Assembly (NCBI GenBank): GCA_964428385.1
Contig: CAYRYR010000136.1
Span: 1-6,476, forward strand
DNA: 6,476 bases
Origin: JAFGOM01 sp964428385
Lineage (GTDB): Archaea > Halobacteriota > Methanomicrobia > Methanomicrobiales > Methanospirillaceae
Direction: 5' to 3'
Part shown: piece by piece, positions 1 through 4,876 of the stretch
How the letters are laid out: the number at the start of each line of letters is the position of its first letter
How positions within the stretch are numbered: position 1 is the first letter of the stretch
Position numbers and translations under genes: made by a program
The notes under the pieces: model-generated
Seen by the model: only the letters and a program-made list of their open reading frames with translations
What the model was told of the DNA's origin: nothing
The model's database searches: none

Positions 1-18
1 AACCCAAGTTTGCCACTT
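1..18 (+). repeat. Left terminal inverted repeat (partial)
   Basis: Eighteen bases are the perfect reverse complement of 234-251. The repeat is cut by the window edge and probably extends further left. Confidence 0.85.
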
Positions 19-233
19 CACTCAAATTCCTCATATTGTGGCGGAATAGAATTTGACAGTTCCAGGTATTTGGAAAATTATCTTTCAAAATCCCCTCATT
101 TTGGGCTTAGATTTCAGACGACACTGGCATTCGGACAATAAAACTCGCATTTCACTCACAAATCTAACCCAACTGTCAAATTCAATGCCGACTTTTTTGG
201 AGATTTTAGGAGGATAAAGCACCTTCTTAGACC

Positions 234-264
234 AAGTGGCAAACTTGGGTTTTCAGACAGAGCC
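234..264 (-). repeat. Right terminal inverted repeat
   Basis: Bases 234-251 are the exact reverse complement of bases 1-18. The outer 252-264 portion (TTCAGACAGAGCC) recurs at 2632-2643 (12 bases) and, inverted, at 2595-2607 (13 bases), which marks it as the tip of a repeated element. Confidence 0.75.
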
Positions 265-370
265 AGGAGAGTGGATGTACCATATTGTGATTTCATCCTT
301 TTTTTTGCCATCATTCAGGGGAAACGGCGAAGGACAGATTGGAAAAAAAGGAAGCAATGCACCATTTTGA

Positions 371-378
371 AGTATATC
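371..378 (+). promoter_or_regulatory. Possible TATA box for the SEC-C gene
   Basis: AGTATATC lies about 37 bases before the ATG at 412. Archaeal transcription usually starts about 25 bases after the TATA centre, which would put the start near 400 and leave a leader of about 12 bases. That fits the lack of a Shine-Dalgarno sequence in front of this gene. The match to the TATA consensus is only moderate. Confidence 0.35.
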
Positions 379-411
379 TTCATTGCCATTCACGTTACAT
401 GAATAAGATAG

Positions 412-1206
412 ATGGATGCAGATACCCCTGGGAAAAAACCTGTGATAAAGAGAAATGATCCCTGTCCCTGTCAGAGTGGAAAGAGATACAGGCTCTGTTG
501 TATGAAAAAGGACCAGGATGCAAAGCAAAAGAAGGGTGTAGGAGGCAGATCAATCCCGGGCATGCAGAAGCGTGTGCCAAAAAAAGTTGATACACAGACA
601 CCATTGCCACCCATTCTTAATCCGATACCTGATTATGGCACACCTGTTATTACTAAACAATTATTCAAACCCCTGCAGAAGAAGGAGTTTTATGGCCCTA
701 AGATCTTTGCGAGTGAGTTAAGCTACGGACTTGAATTCTTACAGCTCATAGATACGCAGATGGCCCGGATAGGTAAAAAAAACAAACCATTACGGCATAA
801 AATACAAACCGCAAAGGATGCTGAAAGCTTGCTTGCCATTCTCTATCATGAACTGGATGTTGTATCAAAGCTGACTTTCATTGAGACGGCACAGAAATTC
901 AGGGATGAATTAATTCCAATTTTCTTTAAAGACCTCAAAACCATTGAGGATGAGTGGGTCATGGAGATGATGATTCGGTGTATTCATTTTGATGCAGAAC
1001 AACATGGAGAAGAGATACGAACGTGCATTCTTACTCCCCCAAGAAATCCGTACTGTCTCTCTCTTCTCTGTATTGAACTTGGTTTTTTGAAGAATACAGA
1101 TGATCTCAAGATAATTTGGGATTGCTATCACTTTTTAAAAGAGAAATATCCCAAAGAGAGCATATATATCGGTCCCCTTATAGCACTCTGTGAGATCACA
1201 GAATGA
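412..1206 (+). CDS. SEC-C metal-binding motif protein
   Basis: The protein has 264 residues. Residues 15-31 read NDPCPCQSGKRYRLCCM, a clear SEC-C motif with zinc ligands C18, C20, C29 and C30; this motif is best known from the SecA C-terminus and occurs in many proteins of unknown role. Residues 32-60 form a basic, low-complexity linker (KKDQDAKQKK, then RVPKKVD). The remainder (about 80-264) looks alpha-helical, with no signal peptide or membrane segment, so the protein is probably cytoplasmic. I do not recognise the C-terminal domain. A TAG stop immediately precedes the ATG at 412, so this is the first possible start in frame. There is no good ribosome binding site; translation from a short leader is likely. 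It stands alone between the MITE-like element and the decayed toxin region. The SEC-C call is firm; the function is unknown. Confidence 0.9.
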   Translation: MDADTPGKKPVIKRNDPCPCQSGKRYRLCCMKKDQDAKQKKGVGGRSIPGMQKRVPKKVDTQTPLPPILNPIPDYGTPVITKQLFKPLQKKEFYGPKIFASELSYGLEFLQLIDTQMARIGKKNKPLRHKIQTAKDAESLLAILYHELDVVSKLTFIETAQKFRDELIPIFFKDLKTIEDEWVMEMMIRCIHFDAEQHGEEIRTCILTPPRNPYCLSLLCIELGFLKNTDDLKIIWDCYHFLKEKYPKESIYIGPLIALCEITE

Positions 1207-1673
1207 GATCCCTTTTCTTTCCGGTTTACCCTCTGTTTTTGTATGATGTATTTTGGATAAAACATTCCTCTTAAAACATCTCTGTCCTGGAAAAACAGAC
1301 GATAAAGAACAATTATCTACGGAAGAGATGAAGATCTCTCATATTCATATATTCTGGTCCTTTACAGGTATTTATCTAATTCATTCAGACATTGATGGTG
1401 GAATGGCTAAGATAACCATTTGATGATGATTGAACCGACTCAAAAAAGAAAGGGCAGATTATGAATTATATCTTCCCAAAGGTTCAGTAAAAGAATATAG
1501 GGAGGATAATCAGATTTTAAGATCTGTCAATTTTTCAAATGAGAAGAAATAATCTTATTATGCCAGATAATAAGAGGAAGTTACCCTCCCCGAGCCTTCT
1601 TGAAACCGGATTTGAAATTTTCACTTCATTCAGATGATATGAGAATATCAGGTCCGGTTCTTATTCAGCAATA
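1207..1673. other. Intergenic region without an intact gene
   Basis: No convincing complete gene is seen in this stretch of about 470 bases. Just after the SEC-C stop is a pyrimidine-rich stretch ending in T5 (1236-1240) that may terminate that gene. Bases 1242-1552 contain a reading frame broken by three consecutive TGA codons (listed separately). Bases 1553-1560 and 1568-1575 form a perfect 8-bp AT-rich hairpin with a 7-base loop, of unknown meaning, lying just beyond the 3' end of the minus-strand vapC pseudogene. Confidence 0.5.
1242..1552 (+). pseudogene. Possible decayed small reading frame
   Basis: One frame stays open from about 1242 to the codon before 1421, then meets three TGA codons in a row (1421-1429), then is open again to TAA at 1550-1552. 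The second part has a protein-like, charged composition (it begins LNRLKKERADYELYLPKGSV, 40 residues). Just before the stops, from the ATG at 1403, it reads MAKITI, and a shifted frame across the stops reads FDDD. MAKITI, FDDD and LNRLKKE together would resemble the start of a ribbon-helix-helix type antitoxin, but this reconstruction needs two frameshifts and is speculative. It could equally be chance open sequence; I do not recognise a family. Confidence 0.22.
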
Positions 1674-2110
1674 TCAACTGATATGACTGTCAATAAGGAG
1701 CAATGGGCAAAAACCTTCCTGTTTGAAATGATTATCCGAAGTCATTACATAATGGATTTTTAACATTCGCATTGTTACAAAGGACATACAGTCAGTAAGA
1801 CTATATGTTTTATCATTTCGATTACTATAATAAAGTAATGAATCTTTAATGAGGGATGTTTGAATAGGAATAATTGTACATTGCCGTGAATTATAGAGAG
1901 AATGAATTATTGAGATTACTTCATTTCGTTTGCTTTACAGAACGCGTCTCCTATTTCCATAATTATTCCCTCTGTCAGATATAAGGTTTTATTCTATCTG
2001 ATCTCTTTAGAATATTTTTTTGCAATCCAATGATATTGGTCTGACTCATTCAAAAGAGCAATAAAGAATGATGTATCGATAAACAATGGTTCAAGAATAT
2101 TTTTTTCCAT
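1674..2110 (-). pseudogene. vapC-like PIN-domain toxin pseudogene
   Basis: Reading from ATG at 2110 gives MEKNILEPLFIDTSFFIALL and on to residue 38, then an in-frame TAG (1996-1994). The same frame then continues with 25 residues including TEGIIMEIGDAF, up to TAA at 1918-1916. Shifting frame at 1919 opens 81 more codons to TGA (1676-1674), including DKTYSLTDCMSF and VMTSDNHFKQEGF. Joined, these make about 145 residues, the usual VapC length, with all four PIN acidic positions present: D12, E52, the D of SLTDC and the D of TSDNHF. PIN proteins are Mg-dependent ribonucleases acting as TA toxins. The gene lies 31 bases after the DUF104 antitoxin on the same strand, as expected for a pair. One nonsense change plus one apparent single-base loss make it non-functional unless they are sequencing errors. 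Confidence 0.85.
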
Positions 2111-2141
2111 TGGAGTCCACTAATCCGATTCTCTCTCTTTT

Positions 2142-2360
2142 TTAGTGGTTCCATGGATATAGTTGATCATGCTCTGATGACCAATCATGAGGCCCTTTTA
2201 CAGTGCCTGTATATCTATCCAGAACATCCCATAAATCCTCTGATTTTTCTGTATCATCAATAATAATTGAAAGGGTAACATCAATGTCATCTTTGAGATC
2301 TATTGGTTCAATGGGTTTAAAAACAGAACCCTTATAATGCGCACGAATTGTTTTAATCAT
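2142..2360 (-). CDS. DUF104/AF2212-like antitoxin
   Basis: The protein has 72 residues and begins MIKTIRAHYKGSVFKPIEPI, then DLKDDIDVTLSI. This matches the hallmark of DUF104 (AF2212-like) proteins: a short beta-rich N-terminus with the pattern I-x-A-x-Y-x-x-x-V-F-x-P-x-x-x-x-D-L. These small proteins are antitoxins for PIN-domain (VapC-type) toxins. The C-terminal half is acidic (DDTEKSEDLWDVLDRY) and ends in WNH; it probably wraps the toxin. The frame is open upstream to GTG 2369 and ATG 2366, but the family normally begins at the M of MIKTI, so ATG 2360 is chosen; AGTGATG just upstream may serve as ribosome binding site. Its toxin partner immediately downstream is a pseudogene, so this may be an orphan antitoxin. 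Confidence 0.82.
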   Translation of the reverse strand: MIKTIRAHYKGSVFKPIEPIDLKDDIDVTLSIIIDDTEKSEDLWDVLDRYTGTVKGPHDWSSEHDQLYPWNH

Positions 2361-2470
2361 CAACATCACTTGTGTTTTCTGATTCGTAAAAAGCTTTCAT
2401 AAATCAGTATTGACACTGGAGAGTCTTTCATCTTTTTGAAATTGCAGTCACCTATCAATAACGAGGATCG

Positions 2471-2498
2471 ATGAGATATCAATAATGAGATATCAATA
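2471..2498. repeat. Two tandem 14-bp repeats
   Basis: ATGAGATATCAATA occurs twice in direct succession (2471-2484, 2485-2498), each copy containing the palindrome GATATC. It lies about 110 bases upstream of the DUF104 antitoxin start and about 240 bases upstream of the start at 2737. It could be an operator, or a simple slippage duplication. Confidence 0.6.
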
Positions 2499-2594
2499 AT
2501 TGAAGTATTTTATAAAACAGATCTCACTACTGGGTACTAATCCCTTTCGATAGGAGATGTTTTTATTGCCCATGGTATTTCCCATCTGAATGGT

Positions 2595-2643
2595 GGCTCT
2601 GTCTGAACATGATGATATGGTATCACTGTTTTTCAGACAGAGC
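2595..2643. mobile_element. Short hairpin with the same tips as the MITE-like element
   Basis: GCTCTGTCTGAA (2596-2607) is the exact reverse complement of TTCAGACAGAGC (2632-2643), with 24 bases between the arms. Extended by one base on the left (GGCTCTGTCTGAA, 2595-2607), the left arm is the inverse of the tip at 252-264. The simplest reading is a remnant or internally deleted member of the same family, with both ends nearly back to back. It could also act as an RNA hairpin upstream of the TA pair at 2737; no T-run follows it, so a terminator is unlikely. Confidence 0.6.
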
Positions 2644-2736
2644 AATGTACTTAAGAAGATAATATCAGAGTTTATCTCAAAATATGGGGTTTCCAATGAT
2701 TCTAAAAAAGAGAAAAGATGAGGGAGAGATATACTT

Positions 2737-2922
2737 ATGAAGATACAGAATACTACTAAGTACATGGAATACCTGGCAGACCAGAGGGAGAATATCGGGA
2801 AACAATACCGTCGTGGTATGCTTCCTTATGGTGGAGCCGTTAATAGCCGGGGTATTATCACTATGGGTGTAAATGAAGAGGATTACCGACGAGATGTTGA
2901 AAAACTAAAAGCCATTGTATGA
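2737..2922 (+). CDS. Small protein in antitoxin position before a PIN gene
   Basis: The protein has 61 residues (MKIQNTTKYMEYLADQRENI at the start, DVEKLKAIV at the end). I do not recognise its family. It is hydrophilic, with a probable helix at residues 5-25, a Gly/Pro-containing middle (GMLPYGGAVNSRG), then a short strand ITMGV and an acidic-basic helix (EEDYRRDVEKLKAI). Its TGA overlaps the ATG of the following PIN gene by 4 bases (ATGA, 2919-2922), a coupling typical of TA operons, so it is probably the antitoxin; this is inferred from position and size only. GGGAG at 2722-2726 sits 10 bases before the ATG and is a plausible ribosome binding site. Confidence 0.65.
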   Translation: MKIQNTTKYMEYLADQRENIGKQYRRGMLPYGGAVNSRGIITMGVNEEDYRRDVEKLKAIV

Positions 2923-3122
2923 ATCCCTCTATTTTCCTCGATACTACCGTATTTTTTGATTCAATTGATTATAACCGGAATGAAACAATCATCAATCATG
3001 AAAAAAATATCGGATATTCTCTTCAGACATCAATTACGGTCATCGGTGAAGCATTAACTCAGATGAGAGGGAACCCGGGCCACGAGCACTATGTTCCTGC
3101 ATTTTTTACCCTGCTTCTTTGA
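2919..3122 (+). pseudogene. Truncated PIN-domain (VapC-type) toxin
   Basis: The 67 residues begin MNPSIFLDTTVFFDSIDYNR. The IFLDTTVFF strand carries the first PIN aspartate (D8), and TSITVIGEALTQM carries the second acidic residue (E44). The frame ends at FFTLLL followed by TGA, about half of a normal PIN protein (130-150 residues), so the third and fourth acidic positions are missing. After the stop the same frame reads WKVEGFHL before entering T-rich DNA, suggesting a premature stop with further loss of the 3' half. It overlaps the upstream small gene by 4 bases. It is almost certainly inactive as a nuclease, though a short product might still bind the antitoxin. Confidence 0.72.
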
Positions 3123-3133
3123 TGGAAGGTTGA

Positions 3134-3185
3134 GGGTTTTCATTTAATTTTTTTTATTTAATTTTCTTTTTTTATTTTTAATTTT
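3134..3185 (+). terminator. T-rich tract, likely archaeal terminator
   Basis: After the truncated PIN gene the plus strand is almost pure T and A, with runs of up to eight T and repeated ATTTAATTTT units. Oligo-T on the coding strand is the known intrinsic termination signal in archaea. It would end the plus-strand pair starting at 2737. The tract also marks where the PIN gene sequence is lost, so it may be a rearrangement junction. Confidence 0.5.
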
Positions 3186-3268
3186 GGGATGGCCTGATGG
3201 GATCAAATATCTGTAAAACCCGAATGAGGATGTAATGTATCTGGATAAGTAATCCAATATCTCCCCCT
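3186..3268. other. Intergenic spacer between convergent genes
   Basis: This short spacer lies between the T-rich tract and the 3' end of the RelE-type toxin. I see no reading frame or motif in it. Confidence 0.5.
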
Positions 3269-3541
3269 TTACTTCCCATATCTATTGTATATTGTGCTTG
3301 TGTGTCCTACTCCATCCACAAGCAGGACCTTATGTGATGTATCCTTAAGCAATATCACCCGGTATTCACCCACTCTGAATTTATATTGCGGTGGTTTGTT
3401 CCTGCCTCTCATCTTCTGAATATGTGAGAATGGATCCTCCTTTATACCATGTATTGCCAGGATAATCTTCCTCGTTATTTCTATTGGGAGGTTAGAAAGA
3501 TCGCGATCTGCTGCTTTTGTATAATGAATATCGTACGTCAT
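3269..3541 (-). CDS. RelE/ParE-family toxin
   Basis: The protein has 90 residues, a usual length for the family. The N-terminus MTYDIHYTKAADRDLSNLP is the typical first beta strand and helix (Y-x-I-x-Y-T-K-x-A-x-x-D-L). A second helix spans about 20-33. The core signature KMRGRNKPPQYKFRVGEYRV includes R45, R56, Y60 and R61, followed by strands ending in VDGVGHTSTIYNRY with H80 and Y85. RelE proteins cut mRNA on the ribosome, whereas ParE relatives target gyrase; the layout (KxRG, YRxRVGxYRV) favours RelE, but this is not certain. The ATG overlaps the TGA of the antitoxin gene by 4 bases (3538-3541), so both are cotranscribed and translationally coupled. No disruption is visible, making this the only whole TA pair in the window. 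Confidence 0.88.
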   Translation of the reverse strand: MTYDIHYTKAADRDLSNLPIEITRKIILAIHGIKEDPFSHIQKMRGRNKPPQYKFRVGEYRVILLKDTSHKVLLVDGVGHTSTIYNRYGK

Positions 3542-3798
3542 GTAACGTTGTACTTACGCATTATCTCATCTTCTGTCAGGGTTTCCCCTCTCTGATATTC
3601 AGCAACAGCCTCCCCTGCACGTGTTGCCCATCCCTCACAGATATCTGATACTATCTCTTCCCGGTGCTCTTTGAGAAGTTTTGCAATAACATCCTCATAT
3701 GTTTCCCCGGGTTTTTTAATCTGATGTAACTGGTTTTTTATTTCGGTTGAAACTGGTATTGATTCACTCATACTATCCCATCTGTTCTGCGAGTTCAT
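3538..3798 (-). CDS. DUF7557-like antitoxin of the RelE-type pair
   Basis: The sequence IPVSTEIKNQLHQIKKPGET followed by YEDVIAKLLKEHREE matches small archaeal antitoxins of the VapB/DUF7557 type, in which a strand-helix-helix N-terminus binds DNA (V-S-x-E-x-K-x-x-L-x-x-x-K-x-P-G-E-T-Y-x-D-V-I). The C-terminus (AEYQRGETLTEDEIMRKYNV) resembles the segment that neutralises RelE toxins. It overlaps the toxin gene by 4 bases and probably represses its own promoter. Start choice is uncertain: TTG 3801, ATG 3798 and ATG 3771 are all in frame; the family pattern fits a start at 3771 (MSESIPVS..., 77 residues), while 3798 gives 86 residues. None has a strong ribosome binding site. Confidence 0.85.
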   Translation of the reverse strand: MNSQNRWDSMSESIPVSTEIKNQLHQIKKPGETYEDVIAKLLKEHREEIVSDICEGWATRAGEAVAEYQRGETLTEDEIMRKYNVT

Positions 3799-3841
3799 CA
3801 ACGTTTTATCTCGATGCCGTATCAGGAATTATTTTCTATGA

Positions 3842-4012
3842 TTAAGCAGCCCTCGTTATTTTAAACAGGTGCTCATCAGAGACTCAGCCCGGGATGATGT
3901 CTTCTCAATGATTTTCCTCCTCCGGAAGATAACAGAGAACGGATACTCGTTTATTACTGTGGATGCCCTGAAACAGGCTTGGTGGGATGATTGCAGATTT
4001 CCCCTGTGGTAA
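3842..4012 (+). pseudogene. Unrecognised short reading frame, probably a gene fragment
   Basis: The frame is open from just after TGA (3839-3841) to TAA at 4010-4012, with a GTG at 3869 as the only likely start (47 residues). The translation looks like genuine protein: VLIRDSARDDVFSMIFLLRK, then ITENGYSFITVDALKQAWWD and DCRFPLW. It has amphipathic helix character followed by a Trp-rich end. There is no ATG and no ribosome binding site, so it is best read as the 3' end of a decayed gene, or a small GTG-started gene. I do not recognise the family. The opposite strand also has a 40-codon open frame here, which weakens the call. Confidence 0.3.
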
Positions 4013-4108
4013 CGGCAGTTTTTTTGATATCATGTCTAAAAATCGTTTTATATCAGCCTTTTGATTCTTCATCAATGAATGATCTTCAGCAGGGTATGTA
4101 TCAAAGAA
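4013..4108. other. Spacer before the minus-strand pilin-like gene end
   Basis: The spacer contains a T7 run (about 4020-4026) and an AT-rich TTTTATATCA near 4045, which resembles a TATA box on the plus strand. The only reading frame after it is a 15-codon one starting at about 4075, so no gene is claimed. Confidence 0.35.
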
Positions 4109-4627
4109 TTATTTGTCAGTAATCTTAATATCCTCGATGTAAATGAGTTCGTCATTTGCACCATCAGTTATCCTGAGGATCCATTCCCCTTCCTGCATTC
4201 TGTATGAGGCATGAAGTTCCTGCAGATTGGAATCTGTCAGAAATAGGCCACTCTCGTCTGCATATATGAAAATTGTTGAATTTTCATTGAGGAGTACTGC
4301 TTTTCTTCCAATACCAGGGACTACTTCCCAGGTCCGGTTTTTGTAACTCGCATACATCCGCCCCCTGATATATCCGGGTGAATCTGTGGAATTCTCACCG
4401 GATGCAAAGAGGAAAGGGGGTCCTGCATAGTGGTGTACGGAGAGCATCGGGATGCCATCAGGGTTTAATACCTGCTCTGCGGTTACCTTTGCTGATATCG
4501 GCATCTGAACCGGAATGTGTCCGATGAGAATTATCCAGAGAACAACTCCCATGAGTATCGTAAGAACGCCAAGTGTGATGACCCCTATTGTATGATGTAA
4601 TGCTGAATCTGTCGTACCTGCCATCAT
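4109..4627 (-). CDS. Membrane-anchored type IV pilin-like protein
   Basis: The protein has 172 residues from ATG 4627 (TTG 4636 and ATG 4624 are alternatives). The N-terminus MMAGTTDSALHHTIGVITLG is followed by a hydrophobic helix to about residue 37 (VLTILMGVVLWIILIG), then an extracellular domain rich in beta strands with sequons such as NST and NRT. The D-S-A-x-x-x-x-I-G plus helix layout is that of archaeal pilin N-termini and matches the two genes to the right. It has H where those have the conserved Glu, and no Lys/Arg before the processing site, so cleavage and assembly are uncertain; a simple anchored surface protein is possible. It is divergent from the large pilin-like gene at 4877, and they may be regulated from the shared 250-bp region. 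No further function can be assigned. Confidence 0.7.
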   Translation of the reverse strand: MMAGTTDSALHHTIGVITLGVLTILMGVVLWIILIGHIPVQMPISAKVTAEQVLNPDGIPMLSVHHYAGPPFLFASGENSTDSPGYIRGRMYASYKNRTWEVVPGIGRKAVLLNENSTIFIYADESGLFLTDSNLQELHASYRMQEGEWILRITDGANDELIYIEDIKITDK

Positions 4628-4668
4628 GTGTTGCAACTGTGCCTGATAACTGTGTATACCAGTTGCGG

Positions 4669-4679
4669 TATATATAATT
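4669..4679 (-). promoter_or_regulatory. TATA box for the minus-strand pilin-like gene
   Basis: On the minus strand this reads AATTATATATA, a strong archaeal TATA box centred about 46 bases before ATG 4627. Transcription would start near 4647, leaving a leader of about 20 bases. Confidence 0.55.
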
Positions 4680-4838
4680 GGCAGGTTTTCTGATAGTGGA
4701 ACTTCTACTGTATTTAGGCAACTAGATTTCCGGATGCTATTATCCGTTATTTTTTAAGAACTGCTTATCTTGAAGTATTTTTATTGGGATAATGAATATA
4801 CCTCACATTTCAGATATGGCATGAACCAAGATATTGAA

Positions 4839-4847
4839 TTATAAATA
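4839..4847 (+). promoter_or_regulatory. TATA box that decides the start of the 509-residue gene
   Basis: TTATAAATA is a near-consensus archaeal TATA box. Transcription about 25 bases downstream would begin near 4868-4871, after the GTG at 4850 but before the ATG at 4877. The GTG would then not be on the transcript, so translation should begin at 4877 from a very short leader. Confidence 0.65.
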
Positions 4848-4876
4848 GTGTGCGGTTGTATTACCAATACGGTATC

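Larger units (their letters stand above)
1..264. mobile_element. MITE-like non-coding inverted-repeat element (left tip outside window)
   Basis: Bases 1-18 (AACCCAAGTTTGCCACTT) are the exact reverse complement of 234-251. The right copy continues outward as TTCAGACAGAGCC (252-264), whose reverse complement GGCTCTGTCTGAA also starts the hairpin at 2595. This suggests the true end is at 264 and that 13 matching bases lie just left of the window, giving 31-bp terminal repeats and an element of about 277 bp. Inside are nested inverted repeats: 49-61 with 171-183 (13 of 13) and 107-114 with 160-167 (8 of 8), so a single strand could fold into a long stem-loop. No reading frame of note is present and no transposase is nearby, so it would need to be moved in trans. 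The target duplication cannot be seen because the left flank is missing. A structured RNA or a large regulatory palindrome is the alternative. Confidence 0.72.

Noticed and set aside
1..264. CRISPR array or leader
   Set aside because: The repeats are inverted and not regularly spaced; no direct repeat-spacer pattern exists anywhere in the window.
253..610. Minus-strand open frames (253-528 and 395-610)
   Set aside because: They overlap the 3' tip of the MITE-like element, the promoter region and the 5' end of the SEC-C gene; residue content is low-complexity and shows no domain.
910..1131. Minus-strand frame inside the SEC-C gene
   Set aside because: It is a shadow of the plus-strand coding sequence, which has a clear zinc motif in the other frame.
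1683..1763. Plus-strand frame starting MTVNKEQWAKTFLF
   Set aside because: It is the antisense of the vapC pseudogene C-terminus (SDNHFKQEGF region), which is a much better match to a known family.
2595..2643. Hairpin as an intrinsic terminator
   Set aside because: No T-run follows either arm, and the arm sequence recurs at the tip of the element at 1-264, which points to a mobile element instead.
2493..2765. Minus-strand 90-codon frame upstream of the DUF104 antitoxin
   Set aside because: It runs through the hairpin and into the plus-strand gene at 2737; composition is not protein-like and no ribosome binding site is seen.
4458..4721. Minus-strand frame overlapping the pilin-like gene
   Set aside because: It is rich in Ser, Arg, His and Tyr, lacks domains, and overlaps a frame with a convincing pilin-like helix.
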